A stretch of 64,000 nt of DNA from Rhynchosporium graminicola (taxonomy: Eukaryota > Ascomycota > Leotiomycetes > Helotiales > Ploettnerulaceae): assembly GCA_900074885.1 (NCBI GenBank), contig FJUW01000004.1, positions 558,001-622,000 of the forward strand. The letters run 5' to 3'. Under the pieces are notes generated by a model. That model did no database searches and was not told where the DNA came from. It worked only from the letters and a program-made list of their open reading frames with translations. This document shows positions 32,861 to 44,200 of this stretch, one piece after another (the first letter of the stretch is position 1; each line of letters opens with the position of its first letter). Both the position numbers and the translations under genes were made by a program.

Positions 32861-35800
32861 TGTGTTGATGAAGAAGAGTTGAGAGGCGAGCCTCAATGAT
32901 GTGAGGTTCAATCTTTCTGGAGATCAAAGAATCTGGATCGCTGCTGTTATAAGGGAGGTTCTATGGTACGATGAAATCTCCAAGGTCCTCCTGCAAAAGG
33001 CCTTTGATGAGTGAGAGCTGGGCTACTAAGTTGTCGTCTAGAGGATTGTCACTTTCCACCTTTTGTGTTGTGCCTCTTCAGCTTCGAATGGCCTGGCTTC
33101 TGGAAGATGCTGAGCAGTACAAATGAGGCTTTTGGTGCAGGTAGAAGCTGCGTGGTAGTCCCTTCAACGAATTTGCAGAGTGCATGAAATGCTGGTGGGA
33201 GAATCGGCACTCAAGTGAGACCAGCGAGGTAGTTCCTGAGGATATCTCAAGCTTCTGGAAGGAAAGAAGTTCTAGCGATGTTCTTTTGGCGGAGGGTAGT
33301 TCATCTGAAGGAAAGGTTATTAGCCTTTCTAGGTCTGAGAAATGAATCAGACGGGAGAAGAGATGGGTTTGTCTTTGCTCTCGGCTCGTGCAGGATCAGA
33401 GGGTTTGGTACGAACCTAAAGTGGATATCCGTCTCGCAGCGGTGGCACCTTTCCCTGGCAGACACAGGTGCTCTGGAACCGCAGTAATGGGCACCTATGA
33501 TGCGAGGTTCCAGCGTCCAACACCCCTGACTGTTGTCGACCGCGACCAAAAGTCTATGCTCTGAGGCTTCTCTGAGTCCTAGAGAATATTTCTTTGTCGA
33601 TCGGGATGGTTATGGGATGATGTGTCAACAAAAGGAAAAGAATGATAAAGCTCAGAGCTCTTGCTTTGGCTGAAGCAATCCTGCTGGAAAGGATATGCGA
33701 TCTACAGCTTCTACGCAGCAAAGGTTGTAAGTTGCGTCTTTGTTTTGGAATCAAAGCTTTGCAAAGAAAGGATATTCCTGTTGAGCTTTATGTATTCGAG
33801 TTTCCCTCTCTCATGAAAGGAAATCGACGAATTGGGCGATTTTGGCGAGGGATGATGCTTCTGCTTTCGGCCAACCACCTGTTTCCGTACATATACGGCT
33901 CACGACCACTTCTGCGAGCATGATTGAAATCCAGAAATACGCAGATGGACATACGAATGCGCATCCAATACAGCAGAGAATTCTTCATTCAGATGATTGC
34001 TTCAGAATTGCATGGCAAGATTTCGGTTCAGTTCAGTGCAGATTGGGCGTCTGGCGGTCAAAGTCATCAATCATGGAGATAAGCTTAGTGGCCCAGTACC
34101 ATAAATCGCACTCTGCAATTCTACAGAGTAAGACAATACTAGTTTGGCTGGTAGGTAGGTACATGGTTAAGATTACGGGTGCCCGTCTGTCGAGGCTTGA
34201 AGTGAGTACAAACAGGCGGATCTCCTTTTCCCATTTGATTTTTTGCTCCCATAATGAAGCTCCCACCACCAGTTCTCTTGCACAAATGCACCAGTTCGCA
34301 GCGACGAGACACTGCTAGCATGGGGGGCCATGACGAGAGGAAAGCAGCGTTCTCGGTCGCAACAGCCGGCAGCGAGGAATGCCTGCACGTTCGTGTTACA
34401 CCGATCTATAGGTCTCATATTTGGCCTCTCATAGCTTGTTGCTGCTTTGGGAATTGAGGAATGTAGATTGGACTTCTACACTTTTTCCGGTTTTACCCGT
34501 CTATCAGCCTCTCCTTCCATCTCTGCAAAGAGGATGAGGAATCGGGCTAGCAGCACATCGCAGTACATTGCATCGCAAGTGTTTTGGTAGCAAAATCTCA
34601 CCCCCAAACAAACAGGCGAGGCTCGATGCATCTATTAAGCAAGTACCAAGGAACCTTCGCGGGTACTCAACCCGGAGATATCTCCGGCCACATGTAGCGC
34701 TCCAGGTAGCCTTCTAAAAGGTACCTTGGTACCTTACTTTCTCTTGTCAAGTACGTTTAGCAAAACGTGCCATACCATGCTCAAAACTTGGTTTGTCAGT
34801 ACGTTGCCAAGTGGACAAGCAAATTACTCTGGCAGGAACCGTTCAAGCTACATTACTTAATGGGCTAGACTGGCTTGCTGAAGTTGAAGCTACCTTGAGG
34901 CACTTCGGAGCGAACTCATGGCATGGCGGCATGGGTCACGGCTACCTGCATTAGCGGGCCAGCGCTCATGAGGCCTGGAGCGAGACTGTTTGAATATCTG
35001 TTTCACCGTTCGTTTCTTGCCGCGTGGCTGGGCATGGGATTGTCTGGTGTGGTCTGGTGTGATCTAGTGCGGCATAAGAAGAGAGGTAGTTTTACATGGC
35101 GTAGGTGGATGAAGTGGTCTCCTATGTCGGAATAGAAGCTTGATATTGGGTTGATCTGAGCTGGGCTGATATCAGGGCTGAGATAGCTTCAGTGACAGCA
35201 AGTGATCTCGGATGGGGCTTGACCGCAAGTTCGACCGATTTGTGCCATTTTATTCTTCTTATTATGTATGTTCTACTCAATGATGCCTGCTCGTTCAACT
35301 AGGTACTTCGTTAAGTAGCTACCTCATCTACTTTTCCCTTACCGTCTACTCTGCACGCACATGTACACGCACAATCATGATATCACAATTGTAAGTACTT
35401 AGACACCGATGTAGAAAATGAATAACACACGTTACCAGTTACCTGACTGACATTCAAATCTCCATCGCTCATCTTTAATTCCCCTCCTATCATACCAACC
35501 CAACAACAACAACTCAGTCCCAACCCCACCCCGAGTTCGACTCTTGCAAACGCACGCCGAGAAACCTAGGGAGAGAAAAATCAATTCCAGCTTTCCCTCT
35601 CGGTCCCTCCCAGCTCCTCAACAAATTAACCAACCATAGCATCCCATTCCCCACCGCCATGCTACTCGATCTCGATACCTCGCAAGGCCCCCCTACCCTA
35701 CCTACACCAACGCATCCTCGCTACCAAACTTTCCATTTCATGTTCCTCTCTCCACTCACCCTCGCACAAGAAAATCAAGTACCATGTACCCAAGGTACCC

Positions 35801-36884
35801 AACTCTCACAACACTTCTAACGATCAACTGACTGACTGGCTGACAGAGACGAGAAAGGATTCTCTCTCCGGAGATCAAGTTTTCCGTTGGGTTATTCGTC
35901 CATGCACCCCACTCACACACACTCACTCACTTGCTTCCTTGCAGACATGCGTCTATCTGTTTGTGTTTTTATTTTATTTTTTGGTAGGAGAGGAGGTTGG
36001 GAGATGGGTTCGTTCGTTCGTTCGTTTGTTTGTTTGTTTGTTTGCGGGGGTGGGTGGTTCGCTATATCAATCATATTTGTACATTCCTGAGAGGTTAGCG
36101 GATGGGGGTTGAGGAATAGATGCCGGTAGCGGTAGTTGCGCGGCTGTTTCAATCCGGCGATTGGTTGGAGCTGACCAGAGGAGGATAGGTAGTGATGGTA
36201 AGGGATGGATGGGATTCGGATTTGCTTCTCATGGTTCTCGCGTCTATCTGCCTTGGATGCTGGCCACCGTGGTGGGCGGAACAAACGACATTGCATAATA
36301 TTCGTAACACATAAGCTTGCATAGCAATGAAGCAGAGGATGCATAAATATCACATTATTCAATACATTCATTCGTCTATCTTGTCTGTCTTCACATCGTC
36401 AAATGCAGATGCAGGGACGTAGGTTGCTCACCCATCTTCCTGACTTTCTATCCCATCAATCGTGGAGTCCTCTGAATACGCCACCGACCATACGTACATG
36501 CATGCATGCGCCTCATTGACACATTTTTCGCTTCTCGTTTCCACTATCCTCCCTTCCCAAGGAAAACAAAAGGCAGGTTCCTTAAAGGTCATGCCAATGT
36601 ACATCCAATCATCCACTCATTCTGCATACTTGCTTCGTGCATGCTCATTACTCCAATAAAAAAAAAGCTCTCTCAATGAGCTTAACTCAATTGTTCGAAG
36701 TTGAATAATCGTACAAAGGAAAATACATTATACATCTTCCAAGAACCTGGACCCGGCTTATGATGCAGCAACTACAGTCCTGGGCCTGCAGGAAAATAGT
36801 GAGCGCTGAGGACTTGCGTGCAAAGGCCACCCGTGTTCGGCATTTCCACTATCAGAGAAATCTCCGTTTGTGCACCATAAAATC
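32861..36884. other. 4.0 kb upstream of the Ste11-like gene without a recognisable gene
   Basis: This stretch runs from the HMG-box gene start (-) to the 3' end of the PHD gene (-). Features seen are repeated GGTACC-type motifs at 34704-34737, 35320-35345 and 35786-35801, and a CT-rich segment at 35520-35720. That segment leads into a 53-codon open frame at 35659-35820. A TTCG/TTTG tract lies at 36009-36044. No protein family is recognised. It may be a long promoter plus leader of the HMG gene. Confidence 0.5.
36009..36044. repeat. Tetranucleotide tract (GTTC then GTTT units)
   Basis: Four GTTC units run directly into about five GTTT units. A simple tandem repeat in intergenic DNA, probably one unit derived from the other by substitution and slippage. 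Confidence 0.8.
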
Positions 36885-39675
36885 TTACTGACCCACAACC
36901 TGTCCATTGGGTCTAGGCGCTTCAGCTGGTTTGATTGGGGGCGACAGGTTTTGATGCCTGGGGCTTGGAGATAAAGAAGCGACTGGCGGTAAGATCGAAG
37001 GAGTTGCTGAGCCAAAACTTGTATTCGAAGCTGGTCGTGGAGGTGAGTGTTTGGTAGGAGAAAGCCCTGTTGCAGCAGAGGGTAATGCGGAAGCGTGACC
37101 GGAGTCCGTTGTGCTTGGTGGTAGGGCTGGCGACGGATGTGGTGGAGAAGATTGGAAATGTTCTATGCCTGCTGCAGGGGATTGGAAAGAGCCGTTCGAG
37201 ATCGCCGCCGACTGGGGGAATGGTTTATTACTTGGAGTAAGCAGTGGAACCCCTGAAAGAGGCGATGGCATGTTGAAGGAGCTTCGACGATGGCCGCCAT
37301 CACTTGAACCTGGACGAGGTCCGTTCATCATGTGATTTGAAGATGATGTGCCAGGGATGTAGTTTCCGGAGCCTAATGGAGTATTCTGTACAGGAGGGTA
37401 CCTATTATCTTCAGGTTGGACCTGGGCCTGACTAAGTCCTTCTTGCTTTGAAGCAGAACCATTGATGAAGGTATACGTTGGCGGTTGTCCTGGAGGAGGT
37501 AGACTAGTTGGACTTTGCGGATGTGGTGAAGAAAACGCATGTGAGCTCGATGGTCTAGAGCCGTTGTGGTGTAATATAGAAGGGGTACCACGATTCAGCT
37601 GAGTGGGTCCGTAAGGTCCAGTATAGATGGCATTAGGAGTAGCCGCAGGGCGTTGATCTGGACGCTGTGGCGAAACCTGATAACCATTTACTAGTGGAGG
37701 TTGTAGTATTGGTTGTTGTTGTGCAGGATTGTTCTGCAGAGAAGAAAATCCTGACTGCAGATCTGGATGTCCATTCTGTCTTGGGAATTGTGTCGGTGAT
37801 ACATGAGCAGCTGGGGAGGAGTATCCTGCCGTGACAGGCGAAGACCCTGCAACTGGGTTTCTATTGGATTGAGAGACTGCATTTGGTGTTCCATTCGGCT
37901 TGGGGGTCGCTTGAGATGAAGATGAGCCAGGTCGGTTGATCTTGATCTTGATCGGAGGTTGGTTTTTCGCCCGCTCGGCATCTTTTGCACGACGCTGGCA
38001 AGTCTGGCATATGAATGTGAAGTCTTCCCGGTCAGCCTCTGATTGCTTGACGCCCACACACTTGCTGTGTTGCCAAATGTTGCACTTATCACATGCAATA
38101 CTGTGAGTTCCATCATCAATCTGTCCATAGGCTCCACATATGCAATCAAAGATCCAGTCCTCTTCCTCCTCGAGTTCTTCCAAAGCCTTCTTTTTTCGCG
38201 CAATTTCGGCTTTGATATGGCGTTCTGAGAGACGACCCTCCCCAGTCTCAATCTTCTTGCTGTTGTCAGACAGGCTGGCGAGCTCTTCCTCGTGAAGAAT
38301 GCGCCGGGCATCACGTTCTCTCAGACGTTGTTCTCGGGTTTGCATCCTAGATTCTCTCTCCTTCTCCAGCTTTTGCCACTTCTCTTGTTCCTTTTTAGCC
38401 ATCGCAATCTCTGCGGCTTTCTTGCGCTCCGCCTCACGCTCTTCCTCCTCGTGCTTCTGTAGCTCCATCTTGCCAGCAATCCGGCTAGATCGCTTAGCAG
38501 TAGCAAGCTTCTCCAAGTTGAGCAATTCACGCTCCTTCTGCAACTGCTTTCGCTTCCTGGATTCCTCTTGTTTCTCAAGTAGAGGTAAAACATCGTCGAT
38601 AATTCGCTTCTTTAGAATCTTCTCATTGCCATCCCGAGTCTTGTCCATCGTGCCTATGAACGTATTGAACTCGTCCAAGGAGACTGCAATACACTCCCAG
38701 ACCATACCTCCAAATCCATCATCTTCCTTCACCACATGATCATTGTCTTCTGCCTCAGCTTCATCGACCGGTTCTGCCTCGCTTTCTATTGCCTCGGAGA
38801 CCCTTCTGCGCTTGCTAGCTCGTCGGGAAGCTTTGCTCTTCTTGCTGTTCTTTTTCGGCTTCGCGGCTTGAGGAGGTGGTGGTGGAGGATCCGTACGTCG
38901 ATACAAGCGGTTGTCATCGAGCACAAAGTATGTGCGGTCATCAGCGTCCCATCCAAAGGGCTCGATTCTCTATCGGGAGAATGTTAGTCGTGGCACACAG
39001 AACCATACTCGCTACACTACCTACCCATAATGTTTGCTCGGTATCCTTTTGCTCCTCCATTCGCTCACGGATTCGATCTGGATTACCCATGGTCCATATG
39101 GTGAGCTGCTGTAGAATTCGAATCTGTGGGTGTTGGTAAGCGCACCCCCGACTCAACCCTTGGAAAACGCACCTTTTGAAATACATCAAAGTCATTGAAG
39201 CTTTTTGGCTCTTCCTCAATGCCGAAAGGGTTTCGAAGTGGTGCCTTAGCAACGTATTGCCTTCGGGTATATTCGTCGAAGATCTCGGGACTGGACATAA
39301 CTCGTTAGATGCTTAGAATCATGGAGAGCGCGAAGAGAACATACGTAAGGCCCCTGTGAGAAGAGACAAACTTGAGAAGCGCGAGCCCGACCTCTGCCAG
39401 GACCGTAGACTGAGGCTTAAGACATTCCATTTCCAAGTCCTGTACCGATGTATTAGCATTCGAGATCCGGTCCCGAAATTGATGGGGGTTTGATGGGGAC
39501 GCCGTACTTCGATGTCTAGGTTCTCGTCGATCTTTACAGCTCGACCGAATGTGAAGATATATTGTGCCAAATTTGCAAATTCCCACATGTTGCGAATGCG
39601 CTCCAGCATGCTAGGTTCCTTGGGAGATTCAACAGCCTCCATCTCCTGTCGTCCTCGCTTCCTTGAGGAGACCAT
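36885..39675 (-). CDS. PHD-finger chromatin protein with DDT/WHIM-like N-terminal region, about 854 aa
   Basis: The five exons are 39508-39675, 39345-39439, 39173-39290, 39025-39123 and 36885-38969, with frame kept at each junction. Start is MVSSRKRGRQEMEAVES. Residues about 20-160 are helical and resemble the DDT-type region of ISWI-partner proteins (RNMWEFANLAQYIFTFGRAV). The WHIM-like signature RIEPFGWDADDRTYFVLDDN follows at about 161-180. A Lys/Glu-rich coiled segment runs from about 270 to 430. A PHD finger lies at about 433-485: CICGAYGQIDDGTHSIACDK, then CNIWQHSKCVGV and CQTCQRR, giving the C4-H-C3 zinc ligands. The last 370 residues are Pro/Ser/Gln-rich and disordered. The arrangement recalls RSF1/CECR2-type remodeller subunits, so recruitment of a chromatin remodeller through histone H3 binding is likely, but the complex is not identifiable from sequence. 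Confidence 0.85.
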
Positions 39676-41266
39676 CTTAGAAAATGGCCTCGTAAATCGG
39701 TACAGTACTTCTCCCAGGTGAAGCACAATATCGTGGTGTAGGTGATGATTGGTGTGGAAGGAGTAGCGCGTGTGTGGTTGGATGTGGTGTTGAAGTGCAG
39801 CAATTGCTATTTTATGGTTGCTGCTGTACCTACGCTCTTCGCGTCTGTGGTGCTCTGAATTACTGGGACGATTGACGACGCGCTGGATTATTAGTAAGCG
39901 AATTTAGTGGAGACAGCTGGAGACATTTGAAATCGGCCTTGGCGCTAGACTAGGTAGGTAGGTACCTTGTCGATTTGTTGACGAGGACGGTCTGATGCAA
40001 AACAATGCAGTTTTCGTTCTTTACCTATCATACAGTGGATCAAAGGTTACGTGTATCGTTTTTCGATACCTGCTTAAGTAGATTTCAAGCGTCTGTCATG
40101 ATGGCCTAGCTGCATAGTTAGAGATCTTCCGGTAACCATGTGAGTGAGCACTTACACCTTTGCTTGGGACCTAGTTTGGACGACTGTGAAGCAAAAGCTA
40201 GAGACTGTATGAATATACCTAGGTATTATATCTACCTAGATTCGATAGACCCGCCTACTCGTACCCAGGTAGTAGAGGCTACATTGACAGAGATACTACA
40301 AGCTTACTTCCAGACGAATAATTGTCTCTACTCTCACCTGAAGGGTACAGTATCATTTTTGAGTGAGCTACTTCGCTTTACGAAACGAAGTTCTCGACTA
40401 ATACTTATAACTTTCTTTTCGAATCTCTAGTGAACCTTGAGAGTACATAGGGCCAAAGGCTTCGATGTCATCTTGCGAAGTGTTACTTCACATTAATTTA
40501 CACTTGAAATTCGTCGCATAAGACAACCCCCATCCTCCAAGCTGACTATTTCGTTAGTTCGCAGTACAAGGGCTACGAGTGCAGCCTTATGAGGACAAGC
40601 AGGACCAAAATAGTACAATACCTGAAATTCCCGATTGTGACCTGGTGGACCCTAGGCACTTTCGTACTCACACCCTAGAAGGGTAGCCGTAAGCCACGAC
40701 TGATCCCCTGAAGTCTGCTGTGCGCCAGTAAGGTATTGTAAGTAGGTACCTACCTTACGAAGTTAACGAAGAGTGGTGCCAGGCCAGTCCAGTCCAGGCT
40801 GTCTGTGCAGCAAGCCAGCCAGCCCAGCCCAGCCCAGCCCAGCCCACTTAGCCGCTAAAATACGGGAGTCCCTACCTTACTTATAATTGGAAGTTACTCC
40901 TACCAGGGTTGGCTCGTGTTGGAGACGGGGGAACCAGAAAGATGGATGTTACAGAACCTACTGCGAATTCAACGTCGGCGTCGTCGCCATTTCCTCCCCT
41001 CCCACATTCCCTAGCGACCAGAAACCTGTCTCTCTTTTAGCAAAAACACCAGGAAAAGAGGAGAAGCTGCTATAATTCACTTCTCACAACTTTTCGACCA
41101 TCACATGCGAATGCGCCAATGATAATGACAACTTGACGAATAGGCAGCTGCGCGCGCGGCGTCTCGATTGCCGTTTTCACGCTCCCTGGATTCAACATCT
41201 CACGAATCGAATTGAAAATACTACAGCCCTGATCCCGAGGCCTTCGGGTCCGTGGCATAAGTCACA
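39676..41266. other. Intergenic, divergent promoter region of the PHD and CCH1 genes
   Basis: The 1.6 kb region carries several TAGGTACC-like motifs (39951-39967, 40217-40241, 40741-40757). Five AGCCC units lie in tandem at 40821-40846. A TCGCGTC box lies at 39839-39845, upstream of the PHD gene. No coding frame is recognised. Confidence 0.55.
40821..40846. repeat. AGCCC pentanucleotide repeat, five copies
   Basis: Five perfect copies of AGCCC lie in tandem, preceded by related AGTCC and AGCC units at 40781-40820, about 420 bases upstream of CCH1. A simple repeat, possibly in its promoter. Confidence 0.85.
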
Positions 41267-44200
41267 ATGCCTCCCGCAAATTCCCAAGATAATGGGCAGC
41301 CCTCGACCCCTCCACAGTCGATACCTTTGCGAGACCTTATACGCCCACCAGATCCTATCGATCTTGGGGGTGTAGAGAGACGGCATACGCGCGGAAGAAG
41401 TCTGTTGGGTGGTGGCTCAAGGCCAACAAGTGGGGGTGGTGATGGGCCTCGATATGAGAGACTGGGAAATACCTCTCCGAGTCCAACAGAGAGACAAAGT
41501 GCTCGTGGTGGTTTACCAGGACTGACAGTGCCGACACAGCAAAGACGGCCGGCACAAGACGATAGTGGAACCCCAGTATCACCAGTTGAAAATCCTGGTG
41601 ATTTCCAATCCGCAATGGGGTTTGCAGGATTGTTGGTCCCAGATATTAGTGTTTCGCGCGCTCCACGAGCGAATACCCCCGCCTACGGATCCGCGGACTA
41701 CGATCACTTTGATTCGATATCTCCTTACGGTCATGGAGTATTAGAGGAACCGCAGACTTCATATTTTGGCTCGGAATCCGACCGAGTGCCTTTGACGGAT
41801 CCTGATTCACTGCAACCGATAAGTGGAGCTTCAGTCACTCCTGGCCCCCATAGACACGACAGAACGCGATCTAGCTTCCAAAGTGTCGCTTTTGATACTC
41901 CTGAAGCGCAGCATGGAACGAGATCCAGGTTGGGAGACGATCTGGAGGATCCAGAAGCAGGAGTACGATCTAGAGGACACAGCTATGGAAATTCACTGAC
42001 CCCAGATGGGCGAAATCGTTCAAGGTCACCCTCGAATGCATCAGGAGCTCTCCTCAAAGCAGGATCGATGGTCAGAGCGATGTCACAGCGTGTTGTCAAT
42101 TTGAGCGGCGAGGCGGAGCTTATTGAAGCAAGTGCTCGTCGAGAAGCTCGAAGGGCATCTGCTAGGGCAAGGGAAGGTAGCACGCCAGATACTATCAACA
42201 CTATGGAAAGCTTGAGTGACGAATCGGAGACTAGATTTCATCCTAAGCATAGAGCAGATCCTCTAGCTGCTGGTCCAAACTACCATCAAAATCTCCCAAC
42301 TGCGCCTGTCGAAAAGGCCATGCGTTTCTTTGGCGGAGCCCAAACACAGCAAAGCTTTGTGGAGCCGCCGGAAAAACCTCCCAATCCCTTGCGAGGCAAG
42401 TCATTGGGAATATTCTCACCCGAAAGTAGGATACGAAACAAACTTTGCGATGCCCTGGTGTATCCACTGACCGAACCTGCTATTTTGATCCTCATTGTCA
42501 TTCAGACCATTCTTCTGGCAGTTGAGTCGTCCAAAAATGTGTACACCCATCCACGGCCAGAGCGATGGGGCGAATCATTGATCGACTACGCCACATTCGG
42601 ACTTTTTATCGTCTTCACTTTAGAGTTGATTGCTCGAATCATCGTTTCTGGTTTATTCATGAATGCTCCCGAATACAGCACAAGGAAGAACAAGAGTGGA
42701 TTGAAAGATACATTTTTCGAAAAATACCACGCTGTTTTCAAGCCACAGAGAAATTCGTCTCTCAGAGTCCCACGGAATCCATCTCTTGGGGGGCAGACTG
42801 TAATTCGGTCGTTCACAGCAATCCAGGGAGAGTCCATCCGTACTGTTGAGCAAGCTCAGCGTCTGCAGCTCGCTAGGCGTGCTTTTTTGCGACACTCCTT
42901 CAACAGACTCGATCTCGTGGCGGTCGTCGCTTTCTGGATTGCATTTGTCATGAGCATTAGTGGATACGAAAACTCTTCTCATGTGTACATCTTTCGAATG
43001 TTAAGCTGCCTTCGGATTCTTCGATTATTGGCGCTTACTAATGGTACAGCTGTAAGTATGTTGTATCCTGAGAGCGGACTGTGCTGACATGAAACTTTAG
43101 ATTATCCTGCGGAGCTTGAAGAAAGCGACACCGTTGCTTGTTAACGTCTCCTTTCTCATCGGATTTTTCTGGCTCTTGTTCGCGATCATCGGTGTCCAGA
43201 GCTTCAAGTCTAGTTTTGACCGCCAGTGCGTCTGGATTGACCCAACAGATCCCTTTAACGCGACTGGAAGTGCCTACATCCACAAGCTACAGTTTTGTGG
43301 TGGTCATTTGGACGCAACTGGAGTCGCCCAGCCATTTCAGATTGGCTATCCAAATAACACCACAAATGGCGCCGTGTCTTCTAAGGGATATCTTTGTCCT
43401 CGCGGGTCAATGTGTCTGGAGCTAACATCGGAAAAACTTCCTTTCAATGGAACGGTCAGCTTTGATAACATCTTCCAATCTTTGGAGCTGGTGTTCGTCG
43501 TTATGACGGCCAATACGTTCACGGACCTCATGTATTACGCTACTGATTCGGACTATCTCGCGGCAGCCCTCTTCTTTGCTGGAGGCATTGTGATCATGAC
43601 TCTTTGGCTTCTCAATTTGTTAATAGCAGTCATTACATCCTCATTCCAGGTCATTCGGGAAGAAGGAAGAGCTAGCGCCTTCGCGGCGCAGATCAAAGAT
43701 ATGCTCCCTTCCGAGAAAAACGGTGCACCAAAACGACATACCGCCCTGAAACGGATGTACGACAAGACTTTTTGGTTCTGGATCGTCGTCATTTCATACG
43801 ATCTCCTGTGTCAGGCGTTTCGTAGCTCAACAATGACCCCCGATCGTGCACTGTTCATTGAGAACTCTGAGATCGTGGTCACATTGATCCTGCTGGTCGA
43901 GATCATAATCCGATTCGCGGCAGACTGGCGAAATTTCTTCCAGCTGAACAGGAACCTCTTCGATCTCGGATTAGCACTCATTACTTCAGCCATTTTGATA
44001 CCACCCATCCGACATTCTGGGCAGCCATATGCTTGGCTCACAGTCTTTCAGATTGTCAGGATTTACCGGGTCATTATTGCAGTTCCTGTAACCAGATCGC
44101 TCATCACATTAGTTTTGGGTAACTCAAAGGGTATCGGAAACCTGATGCTCTTTGTTTTCTTGATCACCTTCTTGATGTCGATTTTTGCGGCCCAGCTTTT

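Noticed and set aside
33842..34318. 158-codon plus-strand frame upstream of the Ste11-like gene
   Set aside because: No resemblance to a family and no continuation through splice sites; recorded only as spacer.
37691..38314. 207-codon minus-strand frame
   Set aside because: It is an alternative frame inside the PHD-protein exon, which has the zinc-finger motif in the correct frame.
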